This document shows positions 8,127 through 16,323 of a stretch of 64,000 nt of DNA, piece after piece. Within the stretch, counting starts at the first letter, position 1. Every line of letters starts with the position of its first letter. The DNA is taken from positions 213,502 through 277,501 of the forward strand of contig JALNXH010000002.1 of assembly GCA_023230455.1 (NCBI GenBank), read 5' to 3'. This DNA comes from Rhodocyclaceae bacterium. GTDB lineage: Bacteria > Pseudomonadota > Gammaproteobacteria > Burkholderiales > Rhodocyclaceae. Made by a program: the position numbers and the translations under genes. Under the pieces are notes generated by a model. The model ran no database searches. It had not been told where the DNA came from and saw only the letters and a list, made by a program, of their open reading frames with translations.

Positions 8127-9211
8127 TTCTGCACCAGCATCCGGTTCTTGTGGATGCTCATCAATATCCCGATGCCGCAGAACAGGGTCACCAGCGCGGT
8201 GCCGCCGTAGCTGATGAAAGGCAGCGGGACGCCTACCACGGGCAGGATGCCGCTGACCATGCCCATATTGACGAAGGCATAGGTGAAGAAGATCAGCGTC
8301 ACGGCGCCGGCCAGCAGGCGGGTGAACAAGGTCGGGGCGTTGGCGGCGATCATCAGTCCGCGGGCGATCAGCATCGAGTACACCACCAGCAGCAGGAGGT
8401 TGCCGAACAGGCCGAATTCCTCCGACATGACGGCGAAGATGAAGTCGGTGTGGCGCTCGGGAATGAACTCCAGCTGCGCCTGGGTACCCTGTCCCCAGCC
8501 TTTGCCAAAGATACCGCCGGAGCCGATGGCGATGGTGGACTGGATGATGTGGAAGCCCTTACCCAGCGGGTCCGACTCGGGGTTGAGCAGGGTGATGATG
8601 CGCGCGCGCTGATAGTCGTGCAGGTGCCCCCAGGCAAACGGTGCGGCGGCGGCGGCGGCAATCAGGAGACCCAGCATCAGTTTCCACGACAGGCCGGCGA
8701 AGAAAATTACGTAGAAACCGGCCGCCAGCACCAGGATCGCGGTGCCCAAATCGGGCTGTTTGGCGATCAGCACCACCGGCAGTAGCAGCAGGGCGGCGGC
8801 TACGCCATAGTCGGCGAAGCGAATGGCGTTCTCGCGCTTCTGAAAATACCAGGCCAGCATCAGCGGCATGGCCACCTTCATCAGTTCCGAAGGCTGGATG
8901 CGCATCACCCCGAGATCGAGCCAACGCCGCGCCCCCTTGGAGACGTCGCCGGCCAGCGCCACTGCGATCAGCAGCAGGATGCCCAGGGCGTAGATCGGTC
9001 CGGCGAGGTACATCAGGCGCTGCGGCGGTACCTCGGCGGCAATGCGCATTGCGATCAACGCCACCAGCACATTGCCGCACTGCGTCGGTAGACGTTCCGG
9101 CGATGCGCTGCCGAGCAGCAGCATGGCGATGAGCACCAGCAGCGCGGCGATGCCCATCAGCGGCGTATCGATGGGGTCTGCCAGCCGGAACCAGAGTCTG
9201 CGCATCATCAT
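8123..9211 (-). CDS. rodA: Rod-shape-determining peptidoglycan glycosyltransferase RodA
   Basis: A 362-residue SEDS-family polymerase with about ten membrane helices. It makes glycan strands in the elongasome together with the transpeptidase MrdA. The conserved KQPDLGTA segment and the C-terminal VGVPLPFISYGGT signature are present. The first ATG overlaps the mrdA stop by one base (TGATG), and its stop overlaps the rlpA start, so mrdA, rodA and rlpA should be translationally coupled. Confidence 0.96.
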   Translation of the reverse strand: MMMRRLWFRLADPIDTPLMGIAALLVLIAMLLLGSASPERLPTQCGNVLVALIAMRIAAEVPPQRLMYLAGPIYALGILLLIAVALAGDVSKGARRWLDLGVMRIQPSELMKVAMPLMLAWYFQKRENAIRFADYGVAAALLLLPVVLIAKQPDLGTAILVLAAGFYVIFFAGLSWKLMLGLLIAAAAAAPFAWGHLHDYQRARIITLLNPESDPLGKGFHIIQSTIAIGSGGIFGKGWGQGTQAQLEFIPERHTDFIFAVMSEEFGLFGNLLLLVVYSMLIARGLMIAANAPTLFTRLLAGAVTLIFFTYAFVNMGMVSGILPVVGVPLPFISYGGTALVTLFCGIGILMSIHKNRMLVQK

Positions 9212-11091
9212 CAGTCGCCTCCTGCCTCGATCTCGGGAGCGGCTTCCTTGGGCAGCTTACCGAGGAGGTAGTAGTCGAGCACCTGGCGCGCGATGGGCGC
9301 TGCCGCCTGGGCACCGAAGCCGCCGTTCTCCACCAGCACGGCGAGGGCGATGGTCGGCTTGTCGGCGGGTGCGAAGGCGATGAACAGTGCGTGGTCGCGC
9401 AGATGCTCCTTAGTGCCGTGCTCGGAATATTTCTCGCCTTTCAGGGAGAACACCTGGGCGGTACCGGTCTTGCCCGCCGATACGTATTCGGCCCCGGCAA
9501 ACGCACGGGCGCCGGTGCCCTCCTTGTTTACCCCGATCATCGCCTGTCGGATGACCTCAACGTTTTCGGGTTTCAGCGGGATAGTGCGGATGGGTTGCGG
9601 TTCGACGAAGGTTTTCGTGCCGGTGCGTGTGTCGGTGATGTAGTGGACCAAATGCGGGCGGAACATCACGCCGTTGTTGGCCAGGGTGGCCATGGCCTGG
9701 GCGAGCTGGATCGGGGTGTAGGCGTTGTAGCCCTGGCCGATGCCGATCGAGATGGTTTCCCCGGCATACCATTTCTGCTGCTCGGGACGTCTGAAGCGTT
9801 TTTTCTTCCACGCCTGTGACGGTAGCACGCCCTCCGATTCGCCTTCGGTGTCGACGCCGGTTCGGCTGCCGAGCCCAAACTGGCCCATGAAGGCCGAGAT
9901 GTTGTCGATGCCCAGATCGTTGGCGAGCAGGTAATAGTAGGTGTCGCACGACTGGACGATGGAGGTGTACATATTGACGAAGCCGTGGCCGCCCTTCTTG
10001 TCGTCGCGGAACTGGTGGCCGCCGAACATGTAATAGCCCGGGTCGCTGATGCCTTGCTCAGGCCGTCGTTTGCCTAGTTCGAGGGCGGCCAGTGCCATGT
10101 AGGGCTTGAAGGTGGATCCCGGCGGATAGGCGCCGTTGACTGCGCGGTTCACCATTGGTTTGTCGGGCGAGGTGTTGAGCTCCTGCCAGCTTTCGAAATC
10201 GATGCCGTCGACGAACAGGTTGGGGTCGTAATTGGGCATCGAGACGAAAGCCAGGATACCGCCGCTGGTCGGATCGATCGCCACCAGCGAGCCGCGGCGC
10301 TTGCCGAAGGCCTTTTCGCTGACTTCTTGCAGCTTGGCGTCGATTGTCAGGTTGAGGTTGTTGCCGGGGATGGCCGGTGTCCGCGCAAGGGTTCGCACGG
10401 CGTGGCCACCGGCGTCCACCTCCACCTGCTCGAATCCGGTTACGCCGTGCAGATCGAACTCGTAGTGCTGTTCCAGCCCGGTCTTGCCAAAATGTTCTGT
10501 GCCGCGGTAGTTGTCGTCCAGCTCCCGCTCACCTATTTTCTCCAGATCCCGATCGTTGACGCGGCCGATGTAGCCCAGCAGATGGGCGGCGAATTCTCCG
10601 TAAGGATACTGGCGGAACAGGCGGGCCTTGATGTCGACACCGGGAAAGCGGTAGCGGTGGGCGATGAAGCGCGCTACTTCCTCGTCGCTCAGCCGATTGA
10701 GGATCGGCAGCGATTCGAAATTCTTCGACTCTTCCAGCAGGCGCTTGAAACGCTTGCGGTCCTTGGCCTGGATGTCGACGATCTGCGCCAGCGCATCGAT
10801 GGTGGCTTCCATATGGGGTACCCGCGACGGCGTGATTTCCAGCGTGTAGGCCGAGTAGTTGCGGGCCAGCACGGTGCCGTTGCGATCGACGATCAGGCCG
10901 CGATTGGGGACGATGGGAACCAGCGAGATGCGGTTGTCCTCGGCCCGGGTCTTGTAGTACTGATACTGGAATACCTGTAGCCAGACGAAGCGCGCGAACA
11001 AGACGAAAAAGCAGAACAGGACGAATCCCGCGGCGACACTGAGGCGGCGACGAAACTTTTCGAGCCCTTCCTGGGGATTCGTAAATTCCAT
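9211..11091 (-). CDS. mrdA: Peptidoglycan D,D-transpeptidase MrdA (PBP2)
   Basis: A 626-residue class B penicillin-binding protein. One membrane anchor spans about residues 18-40, followed by a PBP dimerisation domain and a transpeptidase domain. The active-site motifs are S-T-F-K (serine 326), S-C-D (serine 381) and K-T-G-T (lysine 541). It crosslinks peptidoglycan for cell elongation with RodA and the MreBCD filament. The ATG at 11089-11091 (MEFTNPQEGL) fits the family. About 180 bases of repeat-rich DNA separate it from mreD, which is unusual for this operon. Confidence 0.96.
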   Translation of the reverse strand: MEFTNPQEGLEKFRRRLSVAAGFVLFCFFVLFARFVWLQVFQYQYYKTRAEDNRISLVPIVPNRGLIVDRNGTVLARNYSAYTLEITPSRVPHMEATIDALAQIVDIQAKDRKRFKRLLEESKNFESLPILNRLSDEEVARFIAHRYRFPGVDIKARLFRQYPYGEFAAHLLGYIGRVNDRDLEKIGERELDDNYRGTEHFGKTGLEQHYEFDLHGVTGFEQVEVDAGGHAVRTLARTPAIPGNNLNLTIDAKLQEVSEKAFGKRRGSLVAIDPTSGGILAFVSMPNYDPNLFVDGIDFESWQELNTSPDKPMVNRAVNGAYPPGSTFKPYMALAALELGKRRPEQGISDPGYYMFGGHQFRDDKKGGHGFVNMYTSIVQSCDTYYYLLANDLGIDNISAFMGQFGLGSRTGVDTEGESEGVLPSQAWKKKRFRRPEQQKWYAGETISIGIGQGYNAYTPIQLAQAMATLANNGVMFRPHLVHYITDTRTGTKTFVEPQPIRTIPLKPENVEVIRQAMIGVNKEGTGARAFAGAEYVSAGKTGTAQVFSLKGEKYSEHGTKEHLRDHALFIAFAPADKPTIALAVLVENGGFGAQAAAPIARQVLDYYLLGKLPKEAAPEIEAGGD

Positions 11092-11136
11092 TTACAAATC
11101 CCCAGGAAGACCGGGAGCGCCGTATTGGCATTCCCT

Positions 11137-11230
11137 CCCTGCCTTCCCCGCACGGAGGGGGAGGTGACGATATGTGGCGCCTGTAGCGCCCACGAAAGTC
11201 ACCCCCTTCCCTGGGGACGGGGGTGGGGGG
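11137..11230. repeat. Intergenic REP-like repeat between mreD and mrdA
   Basis: It carries CCTGCCTTCCCC-GCACGGAGGGGGAGGTGAC, of which 18 bases (11151-11168) are identical to 2851-2868. A second part, GTCACCCCCTTCCC to GGGGGTGGGGGG (about 11199-11230), can pair with the first, giving a structured leader between two cotranslated genes. I see no coding capacity that looks real in this 180-base gap. Confidence 0.7.
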
Positions 11231-11270
11231 AATCGCTGTCCAGCGGGCCGCAGGCCGACACGAGCTTTGC

Positions 11271-11792
11271 TCATATCGGCCTGTTCTCGTCTCGGTCGAC
11301 CGGTCTGTACTGTGGCATCAGCAGCAAATAAGTCAGCGGATGCCAGAGCAGCGCGGCGACGGCACTGCCGAGAAACCAGGCGAAGCCGGGGAAGGCGCTG
11401 CCGCTGATCATGCGGGCCAGCAGCATCAGCACCTGGGTGCCGAGCAGCAGCGGTAGTACATGGATGGCTTGCTGCGACAGCGGGAACCAGAGGATGCGCC
11501 GTGACAGGCCGCCGGCGGCGAAGGACATCGCGACATAGGAAAAAGCGTGCTGGCCCATTACGCTGGCGTTGGCGACGTCCATCGCCAAACCGAGGACGAA
11601 GGCGGTTCCCATGCTGACCTTGAGCGGCTGGTGGATACACCAGAAGATCAAGGTCAGCGCCACCCAGTCGGGCATCAACGGAAAGTGTCCGACCGGGATC
11701 ATGTTCAGCAGCAGTGCCAGGCTCAACGATAGCCAGATAAACCAGTGATGTACCGGCAGCAGGATGCGGCGTGAGGAATGGGTCGGCTGCAT
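11271..11792 (-). CDS. mreD: Rod shape-determining protein MreD
   Basis: A 173-residue inner-membrane protein with five or six hydrophobic helices, the usual size for MreD. It links the cytoplasmic MreB filament to MreC and the PBP2/RodA synthase. The conserved central pattern VLGLAMDVANASVMGQHAF matches the family signature of a small residue, D and a GQHA motif. It lies between mreC and mrdA on the same strand, with repeat-bearing gaps of 157 and 179 bases on either side. Confidence 0.93.
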   Translation of the reverse strand: MQPTHSSRRILLPVHHWFIWLSLSLALLLNMIPVGHFPLMPDWVALTLIFWCIHQPLKVSMGTAFVLGLAMDVANASVMGQHAFSYVAMSFAAGGLSRRILWFPLSQQAIHVLPLLLGTQVLMLLARMISGSAFPGFAWFLGSAVAALLWHPLTYLLLMPQYRPVDRDENRPI

Positions 11793-11801
11793 GGCTAATT
11801 G

Positions 11802-11949
11802 CGGGGAAGAGGGAAAGGGGAAAAGGAAAGGGGGGCGTTGTCCCGTGCGGGATGGTCTGCCAAAGGAAGCGCCGCAATCAAGCCCTGGGGATTCGCTGCT
11901 GCGAGCGGCTTTACCCTTCTCCCTTCACTCTTCTCCCTCCCCATTTCCA
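11802..11949. repeat. Purine-rich and pyrimidine-rich imperfect inverted repeat between mreC and mreD
   Basis: One arm (about 11802-11836) is almost pure purine, with runs of GGGGAAGAGGGAAAGGGG. The opposite arm (about 11913-11946) is pyrimidine-rich (CCCTTCTCCCTTC and CTTCTCCCTCCCC). They can form an imperfect stem or an H-DNA type structure. No gene is visible in this gap. It resembles dispersed intergenic repeats rather than a standard terminator, since no T-run is placed suitably. Confidence 0.5.
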
Positions 11950-12864
11950 TCATCTCCTTTTCACCCGCTGGCCTTTGCTCGGCTTGTCGTCGACAGTCGG
12001 CAGATCTTCGGGGCGCGGCGCCAGTTCGGTGCGAGTGCCGAGCACCAGGACTTGACCGTGGCGTTCGACACCGGCGGCCGGTTCGCAGAGGATGCTGGCG
12101 AAGGCAAAAGCGTTGTTGCGGTCTACATGGCGCACCTTTGCCACCGGCAGGCCGTGCAGATAGACGCCGTCAAGACCGGAGGTCACCAGTACGTCACCGA
12201 TCTGCACGTCGGCATTGGTAGCGAGGAAGCGCAGTTCAAGCATGCCGGTTCCGCTACCGGAGAGAATCGCGCGCAGGCCGTTGCGCTGCACTTGGACCGG
12301 CACCGACTGGTTTTTGTCGCTGATCAACGTGACTTCGCTGGTCAGCGGGAAAACCCGCGTTACTTGGCCGATTACGCCGAGTTCGTCGATCACCACTTGG
12401 CCGTCCACCACATCCTGTTGCATGCCCTTGTCGAGGATCACCCGCCGCGCGAACGGGTCGCGCGCGGTGTAAAGGATGTCGGCGACCACGCCGGGTACCG
12501 GCTGTCGCGCCTTCATGTCGAGCAGCGCACGCAGGCGTTTGTTTTCGTCCTCCAGATGTTCCTGACGCAGCAATTGGCTGGCACTGGACAACTGGCGCCG
12601 GCGTAGTTCGGCATTCTCGTTTTGCAGCGTGGATAGTCGGGTCAGGTAGAGGCCGAGGTCGCTGCCAGCCTCTAGCGGTAGATAGGCGAGTCGTTGCAGC
12701 GGCCAGGCGACGGTGGCGATGCCGAGACGCAGCCATTCAAGGGTGTGGAAGCGCAGGTCGGCCACCAGCGCAAGGATCGAGAGCGCGAGAAAAAATACGA
12801 GTTTGGCCAGCGGGGCCGGGCCGCGTTTGAAAAACGGTGGAGGGGAATGGCCGACGACATTCAT
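11950..12864 (-). CDS. mreC: Rod shape-determining protein MreC
   Basis: A 304-residue periplasmic scaffold with one N-terminal membrane helix (about 21-42), a coiled-coil segment (about 74-110, rich in Leu, Glu and Arg) and the double beta-barrel MreC core. It organises PBP2 and RodA along the MreB filament. The ATG at 12862-12864 (MNVVGH) follows the mreB stop by about 80 bases. A TTG one codon upstream is an unlikely alternative. Confidence 0.95.
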   Translation of the reverse strand: MNVVGHSPPPFFKRGPAPLAKLVFFLALSILALVADLRFHTLEWLRLGIATVAWPLQRLAYLPLEAGSDLGLYLTRLSTLQNENAELRRRQLSSASQLLRQEHLEDENKRLRALLDMKARQPVPGVVADILYTARDPFARRVILDKGMQQDVVDGQVVIDELGVIGQVTRVFPLTSEVTLISDKNQSVPVQVQRNGLRAILSGSGTGMLELRFLATNADVQIGDVLVTSGLDGVYLHGLPVAKVRHVDRNNAFAFASILCEPAAGVERHGQVLVLGTRTELAPRPEDLPTVDDKPSKGQRVKRR

Positions 12865-12943
12865 CAAGGCGGAGCATCTCCCCGGTCAATAGGCAAAGGC
12901 GGCACATCCATCGCGCCGCCTCGAACACTAACCGGGGGGATGC

Positions 12944-13987
12944 CTACTCGTTGGCGAAAATACTGCCGAGTTTGTCCATCTTTTCCAATGCGATACCGGA
13001 ACCGCGCACCACGCAGGTCAGCGGATCGTCGGCGACCAGCACCGGCAGGCCGGTCTCTTCCATCAGCAGACGGTCGAGATCGCGCAACAGGGCGCCGCCG
13101 CCGGTGAGGACCATGCCTTTCTCGGCGATGTCGGCGCCGAGTTCGGGTGGGGTCTGCTCAAGGGCGACTTTCACTGCGCCGACGATCTGGTTCAGCGGGT
13201 CGGTCAGTGCTTCGAGGATTTCGTTGGACGATATGGTGAAGGAGCGCGGGATGCCCTCGGCCAAGTTGCGGCCCTTGACTTCGAGTTCCTTGACTTCGGA
13301 GCCGGGGAAGGCGGAGCCGATTTCCTTCTTGATCAGTTCGGCGGTGGTTTCGCCGATCAGCATGCCGTAGTTGCGGCGGATGTAATTGATGATGGCTTCA
13401 TCGAACTTGTCGCCGCCGACGCGCACCGAGCCGGCATAAACCATCCCTCCCAGCGAGATGACGCCGACTTCGGTGGTGCCACCGCCGATGTCTACCACCA
13501 TCGAGCCGGTGGCATCCGAGACCGGCATGCCGGCGCCGATGGCTGCGGCCATGGGTTCCTCGATCAGGTAGACCTGGCTGGCGCCGGCGCCGATGGCGGA
13601 TTCGCGGATTGCACGACGTTCCACCTGGGTCGAGCCGCAGGGTACGCAGATGATGATGCGGGGGCTGGGGGAAAACAGGCGGGAGTCGTGGACCCGCTTG
13701 ATGAACTGCTTGAGCATCTGCTCGGTGACAGTGAAGTCGGCGATCACGCCGTCCTTCATCGGGCGGATGGCGGTGATGTTGCCGGGCGTCTTGCCCAGCA
13801 TCTGCTTGGCGGCTAGGCCAACGGCCTGGATGGTCTTTTTGGCGTTGGGGCCACCTTCGGTGCGGATCGCCACGACGGAGGGTTCGTCGAGCACGATGCC
13901 CCTGCCGCGAACGTAGATTAGGGTATTGGCGGTGCCGAGGTCGATGGCCAGGTCGTTGGAGAAATAAGAGCGCAGAGGGCCGAACAT
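12944..13987 (-). CDS. mreB: Rod shape-determining protein MreB
   Basis: A 347-residue actin-like ATPase that forms filaments under the inner membrane and directs lateral wall growth. Phosphate-1 (DLAIDLGTANT, about 12-22), phosphate-2 (VVDIGGGTTEVGV) and the adenosine motif (LTGGGALLRDLD) are all present. The short N-terminal MFGPLRSYFS helix fits membrane binding in Gram-negative MreB. It is the first gene of mreBCD-mrdA-rodA-rlpA and diverges from gatC across a 122-base gap that must contain both promoters. Confidence 0.98.
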   Translation of the reverse strand: MFGPLRSYFSNDLAIDLGTANTLIYVRGRGIVLDEPSVVAIRTEGGPNAKKTIQAVGLAAKQMLGKTPGNITAIRPMKDGVIADFTVTEQMLKQFIKRVHDSRLFSPSPRIIICVPCGSTQVERRAIRESAIGAGASQVYLIEEPMAAAIGAGMPVSDATGSMVVDIGGGTTEVGVISLGGMVYAGSVRVGGDKFDEAIINYIRRNYGMLIGETTAELIKKEIGSAFPGSEVKELEVKGRNLAEGIPRSFTISSNEILEALTDPLNQIVGAVKVALEQTPPELGADIAEKGMVLTGGGALLRDLDRLLMEETGLPVLVADDPLTCVVRGSGIALEKMDKLGSIFANE

Positions 13988-14109
13988 TGATATGTTTCCG
14001 ATCAGTTGGATGGCTGCCCGGACGGGCGGCGGAGAACGGCGCTTATGATACCCTAAGGCGTCTGCCGGGTGCCCCGGCGATTACCCCCGAATAGACGCCA
14101 CTTTCCCGC

Positions 14110-14397
14110 ATGCCATTGAATTTAGACGAGGTTCGCCGCATCGCCCGGTTGGCCCGCATTGAAATCTCCGGCGCCGAAGCCGAAAAAAACCGCGATCAGC
14201 TCAACGGAATCTTCGGTTTCATCGAACAGCTCCAGTCGGTGGATACCGACGGCATCGCGCCGATGGCGCATGCCGTCGATGTGGTACAGCGTTTGCGTAC
14301 CGACGCCGTGACCGAAACCGATCGGCGTAGCGCGTTCCAGGCCATCGCTCCGGAAACCGAGGCCGGCTTGTATCTGGTTCCGAAAGTCATCGAATGA
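14110..14397 (+). CDS. gatC: Asp-tRNA(Asn)/Glu-tRNA(Gln) amidotransferase subunit C
   Basis: A 95-residue small subunit that stabilises GatA and bridges it to GatB. The sequence opens with MPLNLDEVRRIARLARIEI and carries the middle block VDTDGIAPMAH, both typical of GatC. The complex amidates misacylated Glu-tRNA(Gln) or Asp-tRNA(Asn). Its stop overlaps the gatA start in an ATGA junction. Confidence 0.96.
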   Translation: MPLNLDEVRRIARLARIEISGAEAEKNRDQLNGIFGFIEQLQSVDTDGIAPMAHAVDVVQRLRTDAVTETDRRSAFQAIAPETEAGLYLVPKVIE

Positions 14398-15878
14398 GCG
14401 CGAACCTGATCAACGCCTCGCTCAAGGAGCTTGCCGCCGCATTGGCGGCGAAGCGGGTGTCGGCGGTCGAGCTGGCAACGCTGTTTCTCGATCGGATCGA
14501 GAGGTTCAACCCCACCTACAACGCCTTCATTACGCTTGATCGGACCAGAACCCTGGCACAGGCCGCGGATGCCGACGCCCGGCGCGCGGCCGGAGAGAGC
14601 GGGCCGCTGCTGGGCATTCCTCTCGGACACAAGGATATTTTCTGCACCGAAGGGTGGCTGACCACTTGCGGCTCGAAGATGCTCGCCAATTTCATCAGCC
14701 CTTACGATGCCACCGTCGTCGCCCGCTTCAAACAGGCCGGTGCGGTGATGCTGGGCAAGCTCAACATGGACGAGTTCGCCATGGGCTCGTCCAACGAGAC
14801 GTCGCATTTCGGCCCGGTGAAGAACCCGTGGGACGCGAACCGAGTTCCCGGCGGCTCTTCCGGTGGTTCGGCGGCGGCCGTCGCCGCCCGCCTGGCGCCG
14901 GCGGTGACGGGTACCGATACCGGCGGTTCGATTCGCCAGCCGGCGAGCCTGTGCGGCCTTACCGGCCTTAAACCGACCTACGGTGTGGTCAGCCGCTACG
15001 GCATGATCGCCTTCGCGTCGTCGCTCGACCAGGCTGGCCCGATGGCCAAATCGGCCGAGGACTGCGCGTTGCTGCTCAATGCGATGGCTGGTTTCGACGA
15101 ACGCGATTCGACTTCGTTGCAACGCGAGGCCGAGGACTACACCCGCGATTTGGCCAAACCGCTCACCGGTCTGCGCATCGGCTTGCCGCAGGAGTTCTTC
15201 GGCCCCGGCATGGGCGACGATGTGCGTACTGCGGTCGATGCCGCGCTGGCCGAATACCGCAAGCTTGGCGCCGTTACGGTCGACATCAGTCTGCCCAATT
15301 CAGCGCTGTCGGTACCGGCCTACTACGTGATTGCACCGGCCGAGGCCAGTTCGAACCTGTCGCGCTTCGATGGCGTGCGCTATGGTCATCGGGCGGCCGA
15401 ATATGCCGACCTCAACGACATGTATTGCAAGAGCCGCGCCGAAGGCTTCGGCGCCGAGGTCAAGCGCCGCATCCTGATCGGCACTTATGTGCTGTCGCAC
15501 GGCTACTACGACGCCTATTATCTGAAGGCGCAGAAAGTCCGGCGCCTGATCGCCAACGATTTCGTCGAGGCCTTCAAGCGTTGCGACGTGATCGCCGGCC
15601 CGGCCTCGCCGTCGGTGGCCTTCCGCTTTGGCGAGAAGAGCGCGGATCCTGTACAGATGTATCTGTCGGACATCTACACCATCTCTACCAACCTCGCCGG
15701 CCTGCCTGGGATGTCGCTACCCTGCGGCTTCGGCCGGGGCGGCATGCCGGTCGGGTTGCAGTTGATCGGTGATTGGCTTGGCGAAGGGAGGATTCTCAAC
15801 GTCGCACATCAATACCAACAACAAACCGACTGGCATCTGCGAATGCCGGATGACGCTCGACAAGGGGAGTCCGTATGA
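14394..15878 (+). CDS. gatA: Asp-tRNA(Asn)/Glu-tRNA(Gln) amidotransferase subunit A
   Basis: A 494-residue amidase-signature enzyme that releases ammonia from glutamine for the GatB reaction. The Lys-cisSer-Ser triad is readable at K80 (GHKD), S155 (GGSSGGS) and S179 (DTGGS). It overlaps gatC at its start and the PhaJ-like gene at its end, each by an ATGA junction, so the three are translated as one unit. Confidence 0.97.
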   Translation: MSANLINASLKELAAALAAKRVSAVELATLFLDRIERFNPTYNAFITLDRTRTLAQAADADARRAAGESGPLLGIPLGHKDIFCTEGWLTTCGSKMLANFISPYDATVVARFKQAGAVMLGKLNMDEFAMGSSNETSHFGPVKNPWDANRVPGGSSGGSAAAVAARLAPAVTGTDTGGSIRQPASLCGLTGLKPTYGVVSRYGMIAFASSLDQAGPMAKSAEDCALLLNAMAGFDERDSTSLQREAEDYTRDLAKPLTGLRIGLPQEFFGPGMGDDVRTAVDAALAEYRKLGAVTVDISLPNSALSVPAYYVIAPAEASSNLSRFDGVRYGHRAAEYADLNDMYCKSRAEGFGAEVKRRILIGTYVLSHGYYDAYYLKAQKVRRLIANDFVEAFKRCDVIAGPASPSVAFRFGEKSADPVQMYLSDIYTISTNLAGLPGMSLPCGFGRGGMPVGLQLIGDWLGEGRILNVAHQYQQQTDWHLRMPDDARQGESV

Positions 15879-16300
15879 CCAACAGCTATACCGCCGCGCA
15901 ATTGAAGCCGGGGATGAGCGCCAGCGTCGCGAAGACCATTACCGACGCAGACATTTTGATGTTCGCCGCTGTTTCGACGGACATGAATCCAATGCATATC
16001 GACGAGGAATATGCCAAGCAGACCATCTTCCACGGCCGCATCGCCCACGGCATGCTGACCTCCGGCCTGATTTCGGCCGTATTGGCCAATCAGCTGCCCG
16101 GCCCGGGCACCGTTTATCTTGGCCAGACCCTGAAATTCAAGGGTCCGGTACACCCCGGCGATACGGTGAAAGCCACGGTGACGGTGAAGGAGGTGATGGT
16201 GGAAAAAAATCGCGCCGTTTTGACGACCGTGTGCACCATCGGTGACAAGGTGATCATAGAGGGCGAAGCCACGGTGATGTGCCCTGCGGCCGCCAACTGA
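15875..16300 (+). CDS. phaJ: MaoC-like dehydratase, (R)-specific enoyl-CoA hydratase type
   Basis: A 141-residue hot-dog protein with the hydratase-2 motif (D36 and H41 in STDMNPMHIDEEYA, then FHGRIAHGML). Enzymes of this type make (R)-3-hydroxyacyl-CoA and feed polyhydroxyalkanoate synthesis. Membership of PhaJ rather than a generic MaoC protein is inferred from length and motif. It is inserted between gatA and gatB: it overlaps gatA by 4 bases and ends 23 bases before gatB, so it must be co-expressed with tRNA amidation genes. Confidence 0.85.
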   Translation: MTNSYTAAQLKPGMSASVAKTITDADILMFAAVSTDMNPMHIDEEYAKQTIFHGRIAHGMLTSGLISAVLANQLPGPGTVYLGQTLKFKGPVHPGDTVKATVTVKEVMVEKNRAVLTTVCTIGDKVIIEGEATVMCPAAAN

Positions 16301-16323
16301 ACGCGAACATTATCGGATCTGAC